Source: an uncultured Bacilli bacterium
Lineage (GTDB): Bacteria > Bacillota_I > Bacilli_A > RF39 > UBA660
Direction of reading: 5' to 3'
Length of the DNA stretch: 9,960 bases
NCBI GenBank assembly: GCA_951800155.1
Contig: CATOJL010000043.1
Location: 1 to 9,960 of the forward strand
The translations under genes were made by a program, and so were the position numbers. Below, one piece after another: positions 1-7,272 of this stretch (the stretch's first letter is position 1; every line of letters starts with the position of its first letter). The notes under the pieces are model-generated. The model worked only from the letters and a program-made list of their open reading frames with translations, did not search any database and had not been told where the DNA came from.

Positions 1-62
1 TTGAATTAAAACTTGAGTTAACAAAAGATATAAAAAAAGAAATTGTATGTAATATTTGGTGA
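1..62 (+). CDS. Possible 3' end of an upstream gene (partial)
   Basis: The frame starting at base 3 stays open from the window edge and ends in TGA at 60-62. It would encode about 19 residues, ELKLELTKDIKKEIVCNIW, a charged, helix-like tail of ordinary protein composition. The fragment is too short to assign a family, and an open run of this length can occur by chance in AT-rich DNA. No terminator hairpin is visible between it and the next gene, so read-through into the UvrA-type gene is possible. Confidence 0.3.
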   Translation, partial: ELKLELTKDIKKEIVCNIW

Positions 63-146
63 TAAAAAAATAAAGAAAATTATGAGATAGAATTCTAATA
101 GAAAAAAATACTTGCTTTATATTCGTAAATTTTAGAGGACTACATA

Positions 147-170
147 ATGTGGAGGTTGAAGTATGATTAA
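147..170 (+). CDS. Seven-codon leader-like ORF overlapping the UvrA-type start
   Basis: ATG at 147 opens the peptide MWRLKYD and stops with TAA at 168-170, so it runs over the ATG (163) of the next gene in another frame. It has its own Shine-Dalgarno-like AGAGGA at 134-139, seven bases before its ATG, and it contains the GGAGG (151-155) of the downstream gene. The arrangement could couple or attenuate translation of the ABC gene, as leader peptides do for some resistance genes. No attenuator hairpin was identified, so this is inference and the ORF may be coincidental. Confidence 0.25.
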   Translation: MWRLKYD

Positions 171-2445
171 TGAAAACATTGAAGCAAAAGAAGTGCATGA
201 TTTTAATAGAATTGAGATTGTTGGAGCTAAGGAAAATAATCTTAAAAATGTATCACTTGCAATAGATAAACATAAATTTACTGTGGTGACAGGTGTATCT
301 GGAAGTGGGAAATCCTCTCTTGTTTTTGATTGCATTTATGCTATGGCTCAAACATCTTTCTATGAAACTTTATCAACATATGTTGTTAAGAATCTTCCTA
401 AAATTAATAAACCTGCTGTTGAACGAATTAGCAATTTATCTCCCTGTGTCTTGATAGAGCAAAAGAATCTTGGGACCAATCCTAGAAGTACAGTCGGGAC
501 TTATACAGAGATTTATACTTATTTACGGTTATTGTATTCTAGAATTGGTTATCCTATCTATGATAGCAGTTATTTTTCTTTTAATACAAGTAAAGGAGCT
601 TGCAAAAATTGTGGAGGTTTAGGAGTAGAATTGGTAATTGATTTATCAAAATTAATTGACTTTGATTTATCCTTAAATGAGGGAGCTATTAAACATAGAA
701 CTTGGAAAGTCGGTTCTAGGTATTTTAATATTCAAAAATCAACTGCCTATTTTGATATGAATAAGAAACTGAAAAATTATACAAAAGAAGAACTTGATTT
801 ACTCCTTTACAAAGAACCTGTTACTTTTATGAATCAAAATGAGGGATTTGTTCAAAATTGGTCTTATGAGGGAATTGTAAGTAGACTAATAAAAAGGCAA
901 TCGGATTCTAGAGGACTACAAATCAATGATTATGATAGAGAGTTTTTTAAAGAAGAAAAGTGTTCTTGTTGTGACGGTTCTAGATTAAATGAAATTGCTT
1001 TATCTGTAAAGGTTCATGAGAAAAGTTTAAAAGATTTATTAAATTTAGAAATAGTGGACTTATATGATTTTGTCTTAACAATTGATGATATTGCAGCAAG
1101 AGAAATTGTTTCTAAAATGGAAAAAGACATGAAAAATGTAATTGATTTAGGAATAGGCTATTTAGCGCTAAATAGAAGTATTGGCACTTTATCTAAAGGA
1201 GAGGCCCAAAAAATTAAATTGGCAAAAAGCATGAATCATACCTTGAATGAGCTTATTTATATAATGGATGAACCAAGTGTAGGTTTTCATAGCAGAGATG
1301 TGAATAAAATTATCAAATCAATTAAAAATATAGTTGCGAATAACAATACAGCTATTGTAGTAGAGCATAATCGAGAAGTAATTTGTAGTGCTGATAATAT
1401 TATTGATATGGGACCAGAATCTGGAAATAAGGGAGGGGAAGTAGTTTATAGTGGCAATTTAAAAGGAATATACAAAAATAGGAATTCTTTTACAAGTAAA
1501 TATTTAGAAAATAAAAAAGAAATCAAAGATGAATCTAAGGATATGGAAGGTTTTTATGAAGTAAAAGGAATTCATATAAATAATATTAAGGATTTAGATA
1601 TAAAAATACCTCTTCATTTTTTAACTTGCATAACAGGTGTATCAGGAAGCGGAAAATCATCATTAGTTCGATATTTAATAAAAAATGATGAGAAACTTAT
1701 AAAAATAGGAAAAGAAAATGTAGGAGTAAATAGTAGAAGTAATGTTGTGACTTATACTAAAATTTTTGATAGGATTAGAGAAATATTTGCAAAAGAAAAC
1801 CATGTTTCTGCAAGTGCATTTAGTTTTAATTCGAAAGGGGCTTGTTCCAATTGTGGAGGTTCTGGAATTCTAAAGATGGATATGCATTTTTTAGGGGATG
1901 TGAAGCAAGTATGTGAAATTTGTCATGGAAAAAGATATAAAAGTGATGTATTAACCTATTTATATAATGGGAAGAATATTAATGATATCTTAGAAATGAC
2001 CGTTGAAGAAGCTTTCCATTTTTTTAGCGATAAAGATATTAAAGAACGATTAGAAATACTTAGAAATGTAGGATTAGAGTATTTAAAATTAGGACAAACA
2101 TTGGATACTTTATCAGGGGGAGAAGTACAAAGAGTCAATATGTCAAAATATTTAATTAAAAAGGGGAATATTTATATTTTTGATGAACCAACACAAGGCT
2201 TACATTTAAGAGATATTGAAGTACTTAAAAATGTGATGAGGAAAATGTTAGACAATGGGAATACAATTGTGGTAATAGAACATAATTTAGATTTTATAAT
2301 TGATTCTGATTATATTATTGATATGGGACCTGATGCAGGAAAAAACGGTGGGAAAATTGTTTATGAGGGATTTTTAAAGGATATGATGAATACCAATACA
2401 TATACTTCTATAGCTATTAAGAAATATTTAAATAGGCAAGAATAA
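163..2445 (+). CDS. UvrA-like tandem ABC ATPase lacking the UvrB-binding domain
   Basis: This 760-residue protein belongs to the UvrA branch of soluble ABC ATPases, which bind DNA as dimers. Half one has Walker A GVSGSGKSS (44-52), signature LSKGE (343-347), Walker B with DEP (369-371) and switch His at about 402. Half two has Walker A (492-500), canonical LSGGE (650-654), DEP (674-676) and His at about 707. Zinc-type CxxC pairs lie at 147/150 with 267/270, and 561/564 with 584/587. Classical UvrA is about 940 residues. Here the sequence passes from LLYSRIG (about 123-129) almost directly to the first CxxC, so the UvrB-interaction domain is missing. Such short UvrA2/DrrC-like forms are tied to resistance to DNA-binding drugs or auxiliary repair rather than core excision repair. 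The first signature has Lys in place of the first Gly. Start: GGAGG at 151-155, seven bases before ATG. No confident promoter was found. The family is clear; the physiological role is inferred. Confidence 0.9.
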   Translation: MINENIEAKEVHDFNRIEIVGAKENNLKNVSLAIDKHKFTVVTGVSGSGKSSLVFDCIYAMAQTSFYETLSTYVVKNLPKINKPAVERISNLSPCVLIEQKNLGTNPRSTVGTYTEIYTYLRLLYSRIGYPIYDSSYFSFNTSKGACKNCGGLGVELVIDLSKLIDFDLSLNEGAIKHRTWKVGSRYFNIQKSTAYFDMNKKLKNYTKEELDLLLYKEPVTFMNQNEGFVQNWSYEGIVSRLIKRQSDSRGLQINDYDREFFKEEKCSCCDGSRLNEIALSVKVHEKSLKDLLNLEIVDLYDFVLTIDDIAAREIVSKMEKDMKNVIDLGIGYLALNRSIGTLSKGEAQKIKLAKSMNHTLNELIYIMDEPSVGFHSRDVNKIIKSIKNIVANNNTAIVVEHNREVICSADNIIDMGPESGNKGGEVVYSGNLKGIYKNRNSFTSKYLENKKEIKDESKDMEGFYEVKGIHINNIKDLDIKIPLHFLTCITGVSGSGKSSLVRYLIKNDEKLIKIGKENVGVNSRSNVVTYTKIFDRIREIFAKENHVSASAFSFNSKGACSNCGGSGILKMDMHFLGDVKQVCEICHGKRYKSDVLTYLYNGKNINDILEMTVEEAFHFFSDKDIKERLEILRNVGLEYLKLGQTLDTLSGGEVQRVNMSKYLIKKGNIYIFDEPTQGLHLRDIEVLKNVMRKMLDNGNTIVVIEHNLDFIIDSDYIIDMGPDAGKNGGKIVYEGFLKDMMNTNTYTSIAIKKYLNRQE

Positions 2446-2472
2446 GTAAGGGAAAAGGAAACGTTATAACCA

Positions 2473-2644
2473 ATGCATTTTTTGATGTATACAAAAAGTG
2501 AAGGAAATAGAAACCTTTTTGTTATGCTAAAAGAAAAAGAAAGCGTTTTTGGATAGAGTTATTCTAGAAACATTTAGTGATTTAGATATAAGAATGAATC
2601 TATTTTTCTTAAAATGGAAAAGAACTAAAAGGTTAATTTCATAA
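2473..2644 (+). pseudogene. Possible frameshifted small gene remnant
   Basis: One frame runs from ATG 2473 through codons ending KEKESVFG and stops at TAG 2554-2556. The +1 frame continues from the T5 run at 2546-2550 as LDRVILETFSDLDIRMN and onward to TAA at 2642-2644. Adding one T in the T5 tract would join them into a protein of about 57 residues with a basic C-terminus (KWKRTKR). Neither half shows a recognisable domain, and the ATG has only AAGGAA at 2455-2460, about 12 bases away. It may be a decayed gene, a sequencing indel or chance. Confidence 0.22.
2500..2520 (+). terminator. Weak terminator-like hairpin after the UvrA-type gene
   Basis: GAAGG at 2500-2504 can pair with CCTTT at 2514-2518 around a nine-base loop, and the T run reaches 2520. 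The stem is only about five pairs (one G-T), and an alternative AAAAAG/CTTTTT pairing competes with it. This is the only terminator-like structure seen in the 300 bases after the gene. Confidence 0.22.
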
Positions 2645-2712
2645 TAAACGTAAGAATGTATTCCATTTCTTTTACAAATTTACAACGAAAATTTTTTTCT
2701 TCATTTATCTGT

Positions 2713-2741
2713 TTTACAACTTGCCTATTCCATGCTATAAT
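2713..2741 (+). promoter_or_regulatory. Strong promoter of the LCP gene
   Basis: A -35 TTTACA (2713-2718) and a perfect -10 TATAAT (2736-2741) are separated by exactly 17 bases. The -10 is preceded by TGC, giving an extended -10. Transcription would start near 2748, leaving a leader of only about 17 bases before the chosen ATG at 2765. An A/T-rich block lies just upstream. It matches the housekeeping sigma-A consensus. Confidence 0.8.
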
Positions 2742-2764
2742 AGGTAGGAATGGAAGGTGGTAGT

Positions 2765-4264
2765 ATGTCACAGCAAGTGCATAAACGAAAAAAAAAGGAT
2801 ACAGTGAGAAAGACAATCCAAATTGTTAGTATTTTTAATGCTTTATTTCTATTTATTACATTCTTTTTGTTGCTCTTTAATATTATAAAAATGAATGTTA
2901 TTCCAAATAAATATATGATCTATATTTGGATATTTACAGGAGTAGTACTTCTTTTTCTAGCATTACTTCTTATTCCAAAAATTCGCAAAGAAATTAAGAT
3001 TGTTATTTGTATTCTCTCTTTATGTATTGGGGCTGTTTCAACATTTGGCTTATTTAAAATTTGGGATACAGCTGATTTCTTTAAGAAAATTTCTGCTTCA
3101 AACTATGAGGTGGAACGTTATTATTTACTTGTGTTAAAAGATTCTAAATATGAAAAAGGCGAAGATATTAAAGAAGAAATTGTTGGAGTTTATCCAAGTG
3201 AAGCAGATACATATAATAAAGCAATGAAAAAATTAGAAGAGTTGAATAATAAGAAGTCAAAAGAATATGAAGATTTGTTAAAACTTTCTGATGATTTATT
3301 GAATAAAAAAATGAATGTAGTTTTGTTGAGTGATGCCCATAAAGATGCTTTAGAGGAAAATGATCCAAAATTTGTTGAACTTACAAAAATAATTGAAACA
3401 ATTGATGTAAAATCAGAGGTAAAAAACTTAATTAAAGAAGCGAAAGTAACACAGGAAGCATTTAATATTTATATTAGTGGAATTGATACTTATGGTCCTA
3501 TTGCAACAAGATCAAGAAGTGATGTAAATATTATCATGACAGTTCATCCAAAAACAAATCAAATTATACTTACCTCTATTCCTAGGGACTACTATGTGCA
3601 ACTTCATGGAACGACAGGACTGAAAGATAAATTAACGCATGCAGGAGTTCATGGCATTAATATGTCTATTCAAACGATAGAAGATTTACTCGATATAGAT
3701 ATTAATTATTATGTACGTGTTAATTTTAATACACTCATTGATTTAGTCGATGTTGTGGGTGGCGTTACTATTGATTCAGATATAGCTTTTATTCCATGGA
3801 CAGATACAAGTTGTCCAATAAAAAAAGGAGAAAATAAATTAAATGGGAAATGTGCTCTGGCTTTCTCTAGAGAACGTCATGCTTATGCTTCAGGTGATAG
3901 GCATAGAGGACAAAATCAACAACAAGTAATTACAAAAATTATTGAAAAAATGACATCTAGTAAAACGATGATTAGTAAGTATAGTGATATTTTAAATACA
4001 TTAGAAAATAGTTTTCAGACCAATATGGCAACAGAAGATATTTATGCTTTAGTAAAAATGCAACTTGATAAAATGCCTAGTTGGAGCATCCATAATGTCA
4101 ATTTAGATGGAACAGGAAGTATGTCTTATACATATAGTTACCCAAATCAAAAATTGTCTGTGATGCTTCCAATCCAAGATACAGTTACGAATGCTAAGAA
4201 GGTGATTGAAGGTATTCAGGCAGGGAAAACATTTGCTGAACTTACAACTACATCCCCATCATAA
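2765..4264 (+). CDS. LytR-CpsA-Psr (LCP) family envelope glycopolymer transferase
   Basis: LCP proteins attach wall teichoic acid, capsule or other phosphate-linked glycopolymers to peptidoglycan outside the membrane. This 499-residue protein has a basic N-terminus (HKRKKKDTVRK), three hydrophobic segments at about 17-40, 50-71 and 76-97, and then a long, mostly helical, charged linker (about 100-230). The LCP domain at about 236-395 shows the family marks: ISGIDTYG, RSRSD (249-253), SIPRDYYV with R274/D275, VNFNTLIDLVDVVGGV, and SRERHAYASGDRHRGQNQQQ (368-387). The domain holds two cysteines (350 and 363) on the predicted outer face. An ATG at 2750 is in frame, but AAGGTGG (2754-2760) lies just after it and four bases before ATG 2765, and the predicted transcription start is about 2748, so 2765 is preferred. 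Monocistronic by its own promoter and terminator. The exact polymer is unknown. Confidence 0.92.
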   Translation: MSQQVHKRKKKDTVRKTIQIVSIFNALFLFITFFLLLFNIIKMNVIPNKYMIYIWIFTGVVLLFLALLLIPKIRKEIKIVICILSLCIGAVSTFGLFKIWDTADFFKKISASNYEVERYYLLVLKDSKYEKGEDIKEEIVGVYPSEADTYNKAMKKLEELNNKKSKEYEDLLKLSDDLLNKKMNVVLLSDAHKDALEENDPKFVELTKIIETIDVKSEVKNLIKEAKVTQEAFNIYISGIDTYGPIATRSRSDVNIIMTVHPKTNQIILTSIPRDYYVQLHGTTGLKDKLTHAGVHGINMSIQTIEDLLDIDINYYVRVNFNTLIDLVDVVGGVTIDSDIAFIPWTDTSCPIKKGENKLNGKCALAFSRERHAYASGDRHRGQNQQQVITKIIEKMTSSKTMISKYSDILNTLENSFQTNMATEDIYALVKMQLDKMPSWSIHNVNLDGTGSMSYTYSYPNQKLSVMLPIQDTVTNAKKVIEGIQAGKTFAELTTTSPS

Positions 4265-4275
4265 GATAAGAAATA

Positions 4276-4309
4276 AAGAAGAGGTATGCGTTTCAGCATA
4301 CTTTTTTCT
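4276..4309 (+). terminator. Intrinsic terminator of the LCP gene
   Basis: GTATGC (4284-4289) pairs perfectly with GCATAC (4296-4301) around the loop GTTTCA and is followed by six T (4302-4307). An A-rich run before the stem (GAAGAG) can also pair with the T tract. It starts about 12 bases after the LCP stop codon and separates that gene from the mur operon. Confidence 0.85.
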
Positions 4310-4314
4310 GATAC

Positions 4315-4326
4315 TTTCTATAGAAA
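4315..4326. repeat. Perfect 12-base palindrome TTTCTATAGAAA
   Basis: The sequence at 4315-4326 reads identically on both strands. It lies between the LCP terminator and the murG promoter, about 105 bases upstream of the -10 box. It could be a protein-binding site, but AT-rich palindromes of this size also arise by chance. Confidence 0.35.
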
Positions 4327-4361
4327 ACGTTAGAAAGGGTATTGGCAATTTTAAAAATTTA

Positions 4362-4386
4362 GGAAATCAGAAAGAAAGAGATTTCC
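4362..4386 (+). repeat. Seven-base inverted repeat upstream of murG
   Basis: GGAAATC (4362-4368) is the exact inverse complement of GATTTCC (4380-4386), with an 11-base purine-rich spacer. The downstream sequence CCCGTCTTTTATTT is T-rich but not a clean U tract. It could be a backup terminator for the LCP unit or an operator about 45 bases before the murG -10. Confidence 0.4.
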
Positions 4387-4409
4387 CCCGTCTTTTATTT
4401 CTAAATAGT

Positions 4410-4437
4410 ATTAAAACGCATACAATTGTGGTATAAT
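4410..4437 (+). promoter_or_regulatory. Extended -10 promoter of the murG-murB-divIB operon
   Basis: TATAAT at 4432-4437 is preceded by TGG, forming a full extended -10 element. The -35 is weak (ATTAAA at 4410-4415, 16-base spacer), as is usual when the extended -10 carries recognition. Transcription would begin at about 4443-4444, giving an unusually short leader of about 10 bases before the murG ATG. The same TGTGGTATAAT string recurs at the fic operon promoter. Confidence 0.7.
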
Positions 4438-4452
4438 GGAGTGGGTGATTAA

Positions 4453-5532
4453 ATGAGAGTAATCATAACGGCAGGAGGAACAGGCGGACATATTTATCCA
4501 GCTTTGGCTATCATCAATAAAATAAAAAAACGCCATCCTGATAGTGAATTTTTGTATATTGGAACACACAATCGGATGGAGAAAGATATTATTCCAAAAC
4601 ATGGAATTCCTTTTAAAAGTATTGAAATTTATGGATTTAATCGTAAAAATCCATTTAAAAATATAAAGACAGTTCGTTATTTTTTAAAAAGTTTAAAAGA
4701 GATAAAAAAATATATGAAAGAGTTTAAGCCTGATATCGTGATAGGGGTAGGAGGTTATGTGACAGGCCCTGTTATTTATATGGCACATCGTCTAGGTTAT
4801 AAGACATTGATTCATGAACAGAATTCAGTTCCGGGGAAAGCCAATCGTTTCTTAAGCAAATATGCAGATACAGTGGGAGTATCTTTTAAGTCATCAATTA
4901 AATTTTTTCCATCTTATAAAACAGTTTTTACAGGAAATCCTTGTAGTGAAGAAGCTTTGCTTTCTAAAGAGGTAACGAAAAAACAATTCCATTTAGATGA
5001 ACAAAAAAAATGTGTTTTATTCGTTATGGGATCTTTAGGTTCTTCAAAAATGAATGATTTTTTAGTGAAAACGATGACTCTATTTAAAAATAAACCTTAT
5101 CAAATTGTTTTTGTTACAGGAAAAAGTTATGAAGAAGAATTAAAAAAACATACATTCCCATCGAATGTAAAAGCAGTGCCTTATATTGAAAATATGACAG
5201 GATTTATGAGAAATGTAGATGTGATGGTATCTCGAGCAGGAGCTTCGACATTAAGTGAAATTATTGCTCTACAGGTGCCTTCCATTTTAATTCCATCTCC
5301 TTATGTTCCAGAAAATCATCAATATAAAAATGCCATAGATTTAGTAAATAAAAAGGCTGCGATTTTGCTAGAAGAAAGTGAATTAAAAGGGGACATTTTA
5401 GTAAGAAAGATTGATGAGTTGATCCTAAATGCTTCTACGTTAGAAGAAATGAAAAAGGCATTAGCGAGTCTACATATTAAAAATAGTGCAACAAAGATTG
5501 TAGAAGAGATAGAAGTATTGGTTGGGAGATAA
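4453..5532 (+). CDS. murG: UDP-GlcNAc--undecaprenyl-PP-MurNAc-pentapeptide GlcNAc transferase (MurG)
   Basis: MurG transfers GlcNAc from UDP-GlcNAc onto lipid I to make lipid II at the inner face of the membrane, the last cytoplasmic step of peptidoglycan synthesis. The 359-residue protein has the GT-B hallmarks: GGTGGH (8-13), second glycine loop VGGYVTGP (99-106), HEQNSVPGKAN (121-131), the inter-domain MGSLGSS (192-198), and the nucleotide-sugar site SRAGASTLSE (260-269) with PENHQ (286-290). Length is normal for the family (about 355-370). The start follows GGAG/GGGTGA at 4438-4448. It is the first gene of a three-gene operon: murB begins two bases after its stop, so translational coupling is likely. 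Unlike the classical dcw cluster, an LCP gene and not ftsW/murD lies upstream. Confidence 0.97.
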   Translation: MRVIITAGGTGGHIYPALAIINKIKKRHPDSEFLYIGTHNRMEKDIIPKHGIPFKSIEIYGFNRKNPFKNIKTVRYFLKSLKEIKKYMKEFKPDIVIGVGGYVTGPVIYMAHRLGYKTLIHEQNSVPGKANRFLSKYADTVGVSFKSSIKFFPSYKTVFTGNPCSEEALLSKEVTKKQFHLDEQKKCVLFVMGSLGSSKMNDFLVKTMTLFKNKPYQIVFVTGKSYEEELKKHTFPSNVKAVPYIENMTGFMRNVDVMVSRAGASTLSEIIALQVPSILIPSPYVPENHQYKNAIDLVNKKAAILLEESELKGDILVRKIDELILNASTLEEMKKALASLHIKNSATKIVEEIEVLVGR

Positions 5533-5534
5533 GT

Positions 5535-6428
5535 ATGGATTTAAAAGAAATGAAAGAGTTAAGAATTGGGGAAATACTAGAGAATGTATCTCTTAAAAAC
5601 TATACGACATATCATTTAGAAACAATCAGCCGGTTTATGGTATTCCCAAGAACGATTGCTGATTTAAAAACGGTATTATCTTATTTAAAAGAAAGAAAAA
5701 TCCCCCATAAAATTCTAGGGGGTGGAAGTAATTTAATTTTTAAAAATCCTATTTATGAAGGGGTTCTAATTCATTTAAAGTATTTCAACAAATTAGAGAT
5801 TATTGATAATCAAGTAAAAGTAGGGGCAGGATATTCTTTCATGCGCCTTTCTCTAAAGACAGCTAACTTAGGGTTAAGTGGTTTAGAATTTGCCTCTGGT
5901 ATTCCGGGAACTCTTGGAGGCGCTATTTTTAATAATGCGGGCGCTTACCAAAGTGATATAGGTTATGCTTTATTAGAAGCCACCGTTTTAACCCCTTCTT
6001 TAGAAATTGTTACTTTAAAAAATAAACAGATGCAATTTCATTATCGAACCTCTTTTTTTAAAGAGAATCCAGGATACATTATTTTAGAGGGAAAGTTTTT
6101 ATTAAAACCAGCAAAGAATACTTTACTATGTGAAATTATTGAAGATCGAAAAAAGAGAAGATTGGAGTCACAACCTTTAGAATGGCCGAGTGCAGGAAGT
6201 GTTTTTCGAAATCCTGAACAGATGCCTGCTTGGCAAGTAGTAGAGAAATTAGGTTATAAAGGTTTTTCCATTGGAGGAGCAACTGTGAGTGAAAAACATG
6301 CAAATTTTATTGTGAATAAGAAAGGTGCAACAGGAAATGAAATTGTTACTTTAATTCAAAGAATTCAAAAAGATGCTTTAGAAAAATTAAATATTCAGTT
6401 AGTATTAGAACAAGAAATCGTAGAATAA
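5535..6428 (+). CDS. murB: UDP-N-acetylenolpyruvoylglucosamine reductase (MurB)
   Basis: MurB is the cytosolic FAD enzyme that reduces UDP-GlcNAc-enolpyruvate with NADPH to UDP-MurNAc, the second committed step of peptidoglycan precursor synthesis. The 297 residues fit the type II form of Gram-positives. Visible signatures are LGGGSNLIF (61-69), GLEFASGIPGTLGGAIFNNA (116-135), YRTS (170-173), PSAGSVFRNP (218-227) with the proton-donor Ser at 222, SIGGATVSEKHANFIVN (245-261), and a C-terminal LEQEIVE whose Glu matches the family's conserved acid. The usual first FAD-contact segment (NTTFRIGGPA-like) reads YTTYHLETISRF here, so the Gly-Gly pair is lost, a local divergence; the rest of the active site is intact. 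GGGAG at 5524-5528 lies inside the end of murG, six bases from the ATG. Confidence 0.96.
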   Translation: MDLKEMKELRIGEILENVSLKNYTTYHLETISRFMVFPRTIADLKTVLSYLKERKIPHKILGGGSNLIFKNPIYEGVLIHLKYFNKLEIIDNQVKVGAGYSFMRLSLKTANLGLSGLEFASGIPGTLGGAIFNNAGAYQSDIGYALLEATVLTPSLEIVTLKNKQMQFHYRTSFFKENPGYIILEGKFLLKPAKNTLLCEIIEDRKKRRLESQPLEWPSAGSVFRNPEQMPAWQVVEKLGYKGFSIGGATVSEKHANFIVNKKGATGNEIVTLIQRIQKDALEKLNIQLVLEQEIVE

Positions 6429-6440
6429 AAGAGGGATAGA

Positions 6441-7256
6441 ATGGCAAAACAAAGTACAAAGAAAGGGAAGAAACAAGGAAAACCACCCATTTCTTCCAAA
6501 AAAAGAATGCATTCCCCACCTAAAAAAAAGGGTTATCCCACAAAAGTGGCTCCTAAAAAGGTGGTAAAAGTAAAAAGAAGGAAACTTCGATTCAGGCGTG
6601 TTTTCATAGTTTTGCTCGTTCTTTTTCTTTTGTATTTTGTTGGATTACAAATCTGGTCCATTCCGATTCGAACCATTTTTGTATCTGGAAATACGATTTT
6701 AACGGATCAGCAAATTATAGAACTCGCTCATTTAGAAGAATATCCTACTTATTTGGGTACTTTGAAAGGAAAAGTCATTCAATTATTGAAAGAGAATACT
6801 TATATAAAAGATGCAACTGTGAAAAAGAAGGGTTTTCGAGAAATTTATATTAAGATAGAAGAAAATACACCTCTTTTCTATGATGCTTCTAGAGAAAAGA
6901 CCATTTTAAAAGACGGCACAGAGGTCGAAGAACATTTTGCAGTACCTACCGTTTTAAATTATGTTCCAGATACACTTTATGCACTTTTAAAAGAAAAGGT
7001 GGAAATGTTGGATAAAAGTGTATATATACGTATTTCGGAGATGAAGTATGATCCAAATGAAGTAGACGATAAACGTTTTAGTTTGACAATGAATGATGGG
7101 AATACTGTATATGTTACATTAAAAACATTTGAAAAATTAAATAGCTATGTTACTATTTTAAAAGAGATTTTAGCAAAATATGAAAATAAAAAAGGAATTT
7201 TATATTTAGATGAGGGAGAATATTTTAAGGTGAAAGAAGAAAATGAAGGTGAATGA
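6441..7256 (+). CDS. divIB: Cell division protein DivIB/FtsQ
   Basis: DivIB/FtsQ is a bitopic divisome protein that works with DivIC/FtsB and FtsL to control septal wall synthesis. The 271-residue product has a very basic, Pro/Lys-rich cytoplasmic tail (1-53), one transmembrane helix (about 54-72), a POTRA domain (about 74-141, with IRTIFVSGNTILTDQQIIEL), and a beta domain ending near GILYLDEGEYFK (252-263). This is the standard DivIB order and length. RBS GAGGG (6431-6435) is five bases before ATG, and the gene starts 12 bases after murB, so it is the last member of the operon. It uses TGA as stop, and its last codons form the left arm of the terminator. No ftsA or ftsZ follows, which differs from the usual Bacillota arrangement. 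Confidence 0.93.
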   Translation: MAKQSTKKGKKQGKPPISSKKRMHSPPKKKGYPTKVAPKKVVKVKRRKLRFRRVFIVLLVLFLLYFVGLQIWSIPIRTIFVSGNTILTDQQIIELAHLEEYPTYLGTLKGKVIQLLKENTYIKDATVKKKGFREIYIKIEENTPLFYDASREKTILKDGTEVEEHFAVPTVLNYVPDTLYALLKEKVEMLDKSVYIRISEMKYDPNEVDDKRFSLTMNDGNTVYVTLKTFEKLNSYVTILKEILAKYENKKGILYLDEGEYFKVKEENEGE

Positions 7257-7272
7257 TTTTCTTCTTTTTTTC
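7233..7272 (+). terminator. Operon terminator overlapping the end of divIB
   Basis: GAAGAAAAT (7236-7244) pairs perfectly with ATTTTCTTC (7256-7264) around an 11-base loop, followed by seven T (7265-7271). Extra A-T pairs can extend the base. The left arm codes the last residues of DivIB, and the TGA stop (7254-7256) sits at the loop-stem junction. The T tract can alternatively pair with AGAAAAAA at 7278-7285, a competing hairpin. Confidence 0.75.

Larger units (their letters stand above)
2446..2712. other. Intergenic gap after the UvrA-type gene
   Basis: This AT-rich gap holds no intact gene. It contains a weak hairpin followed by T5 (2500-2520), a possible two-frame gene remnant (2473-2644), and a T/A-rich block just before the promoter of the LCP gene that could act as an UP element. 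Two copies of TTTTACAA occur near 2670 and 2712, the second forming part of the -35 region. Confidence 0.5.

Noticed and set aside
907..918. TAGAGGACTACA occurs both before the UvrA-type start (133-144) and inside the gene (about 908-919).
   Set aside because: A single 12-base match with different flanks and no further extension is best taken as chance.
2750..2764. ATG at 2750 as the start of the LCP gene.
   Set aside because: It overlaps the predicted transcription start region, and the AAGGTGG ribosome site lies downstream of it, serving ATG 2765.
3812..3856. TGA read as tryptophan (Mycoplasma-type code).
   Set aside because: Trp is coded by TGG throughout, no gene needs TGA read-through, and divIB ends normally at TGA.
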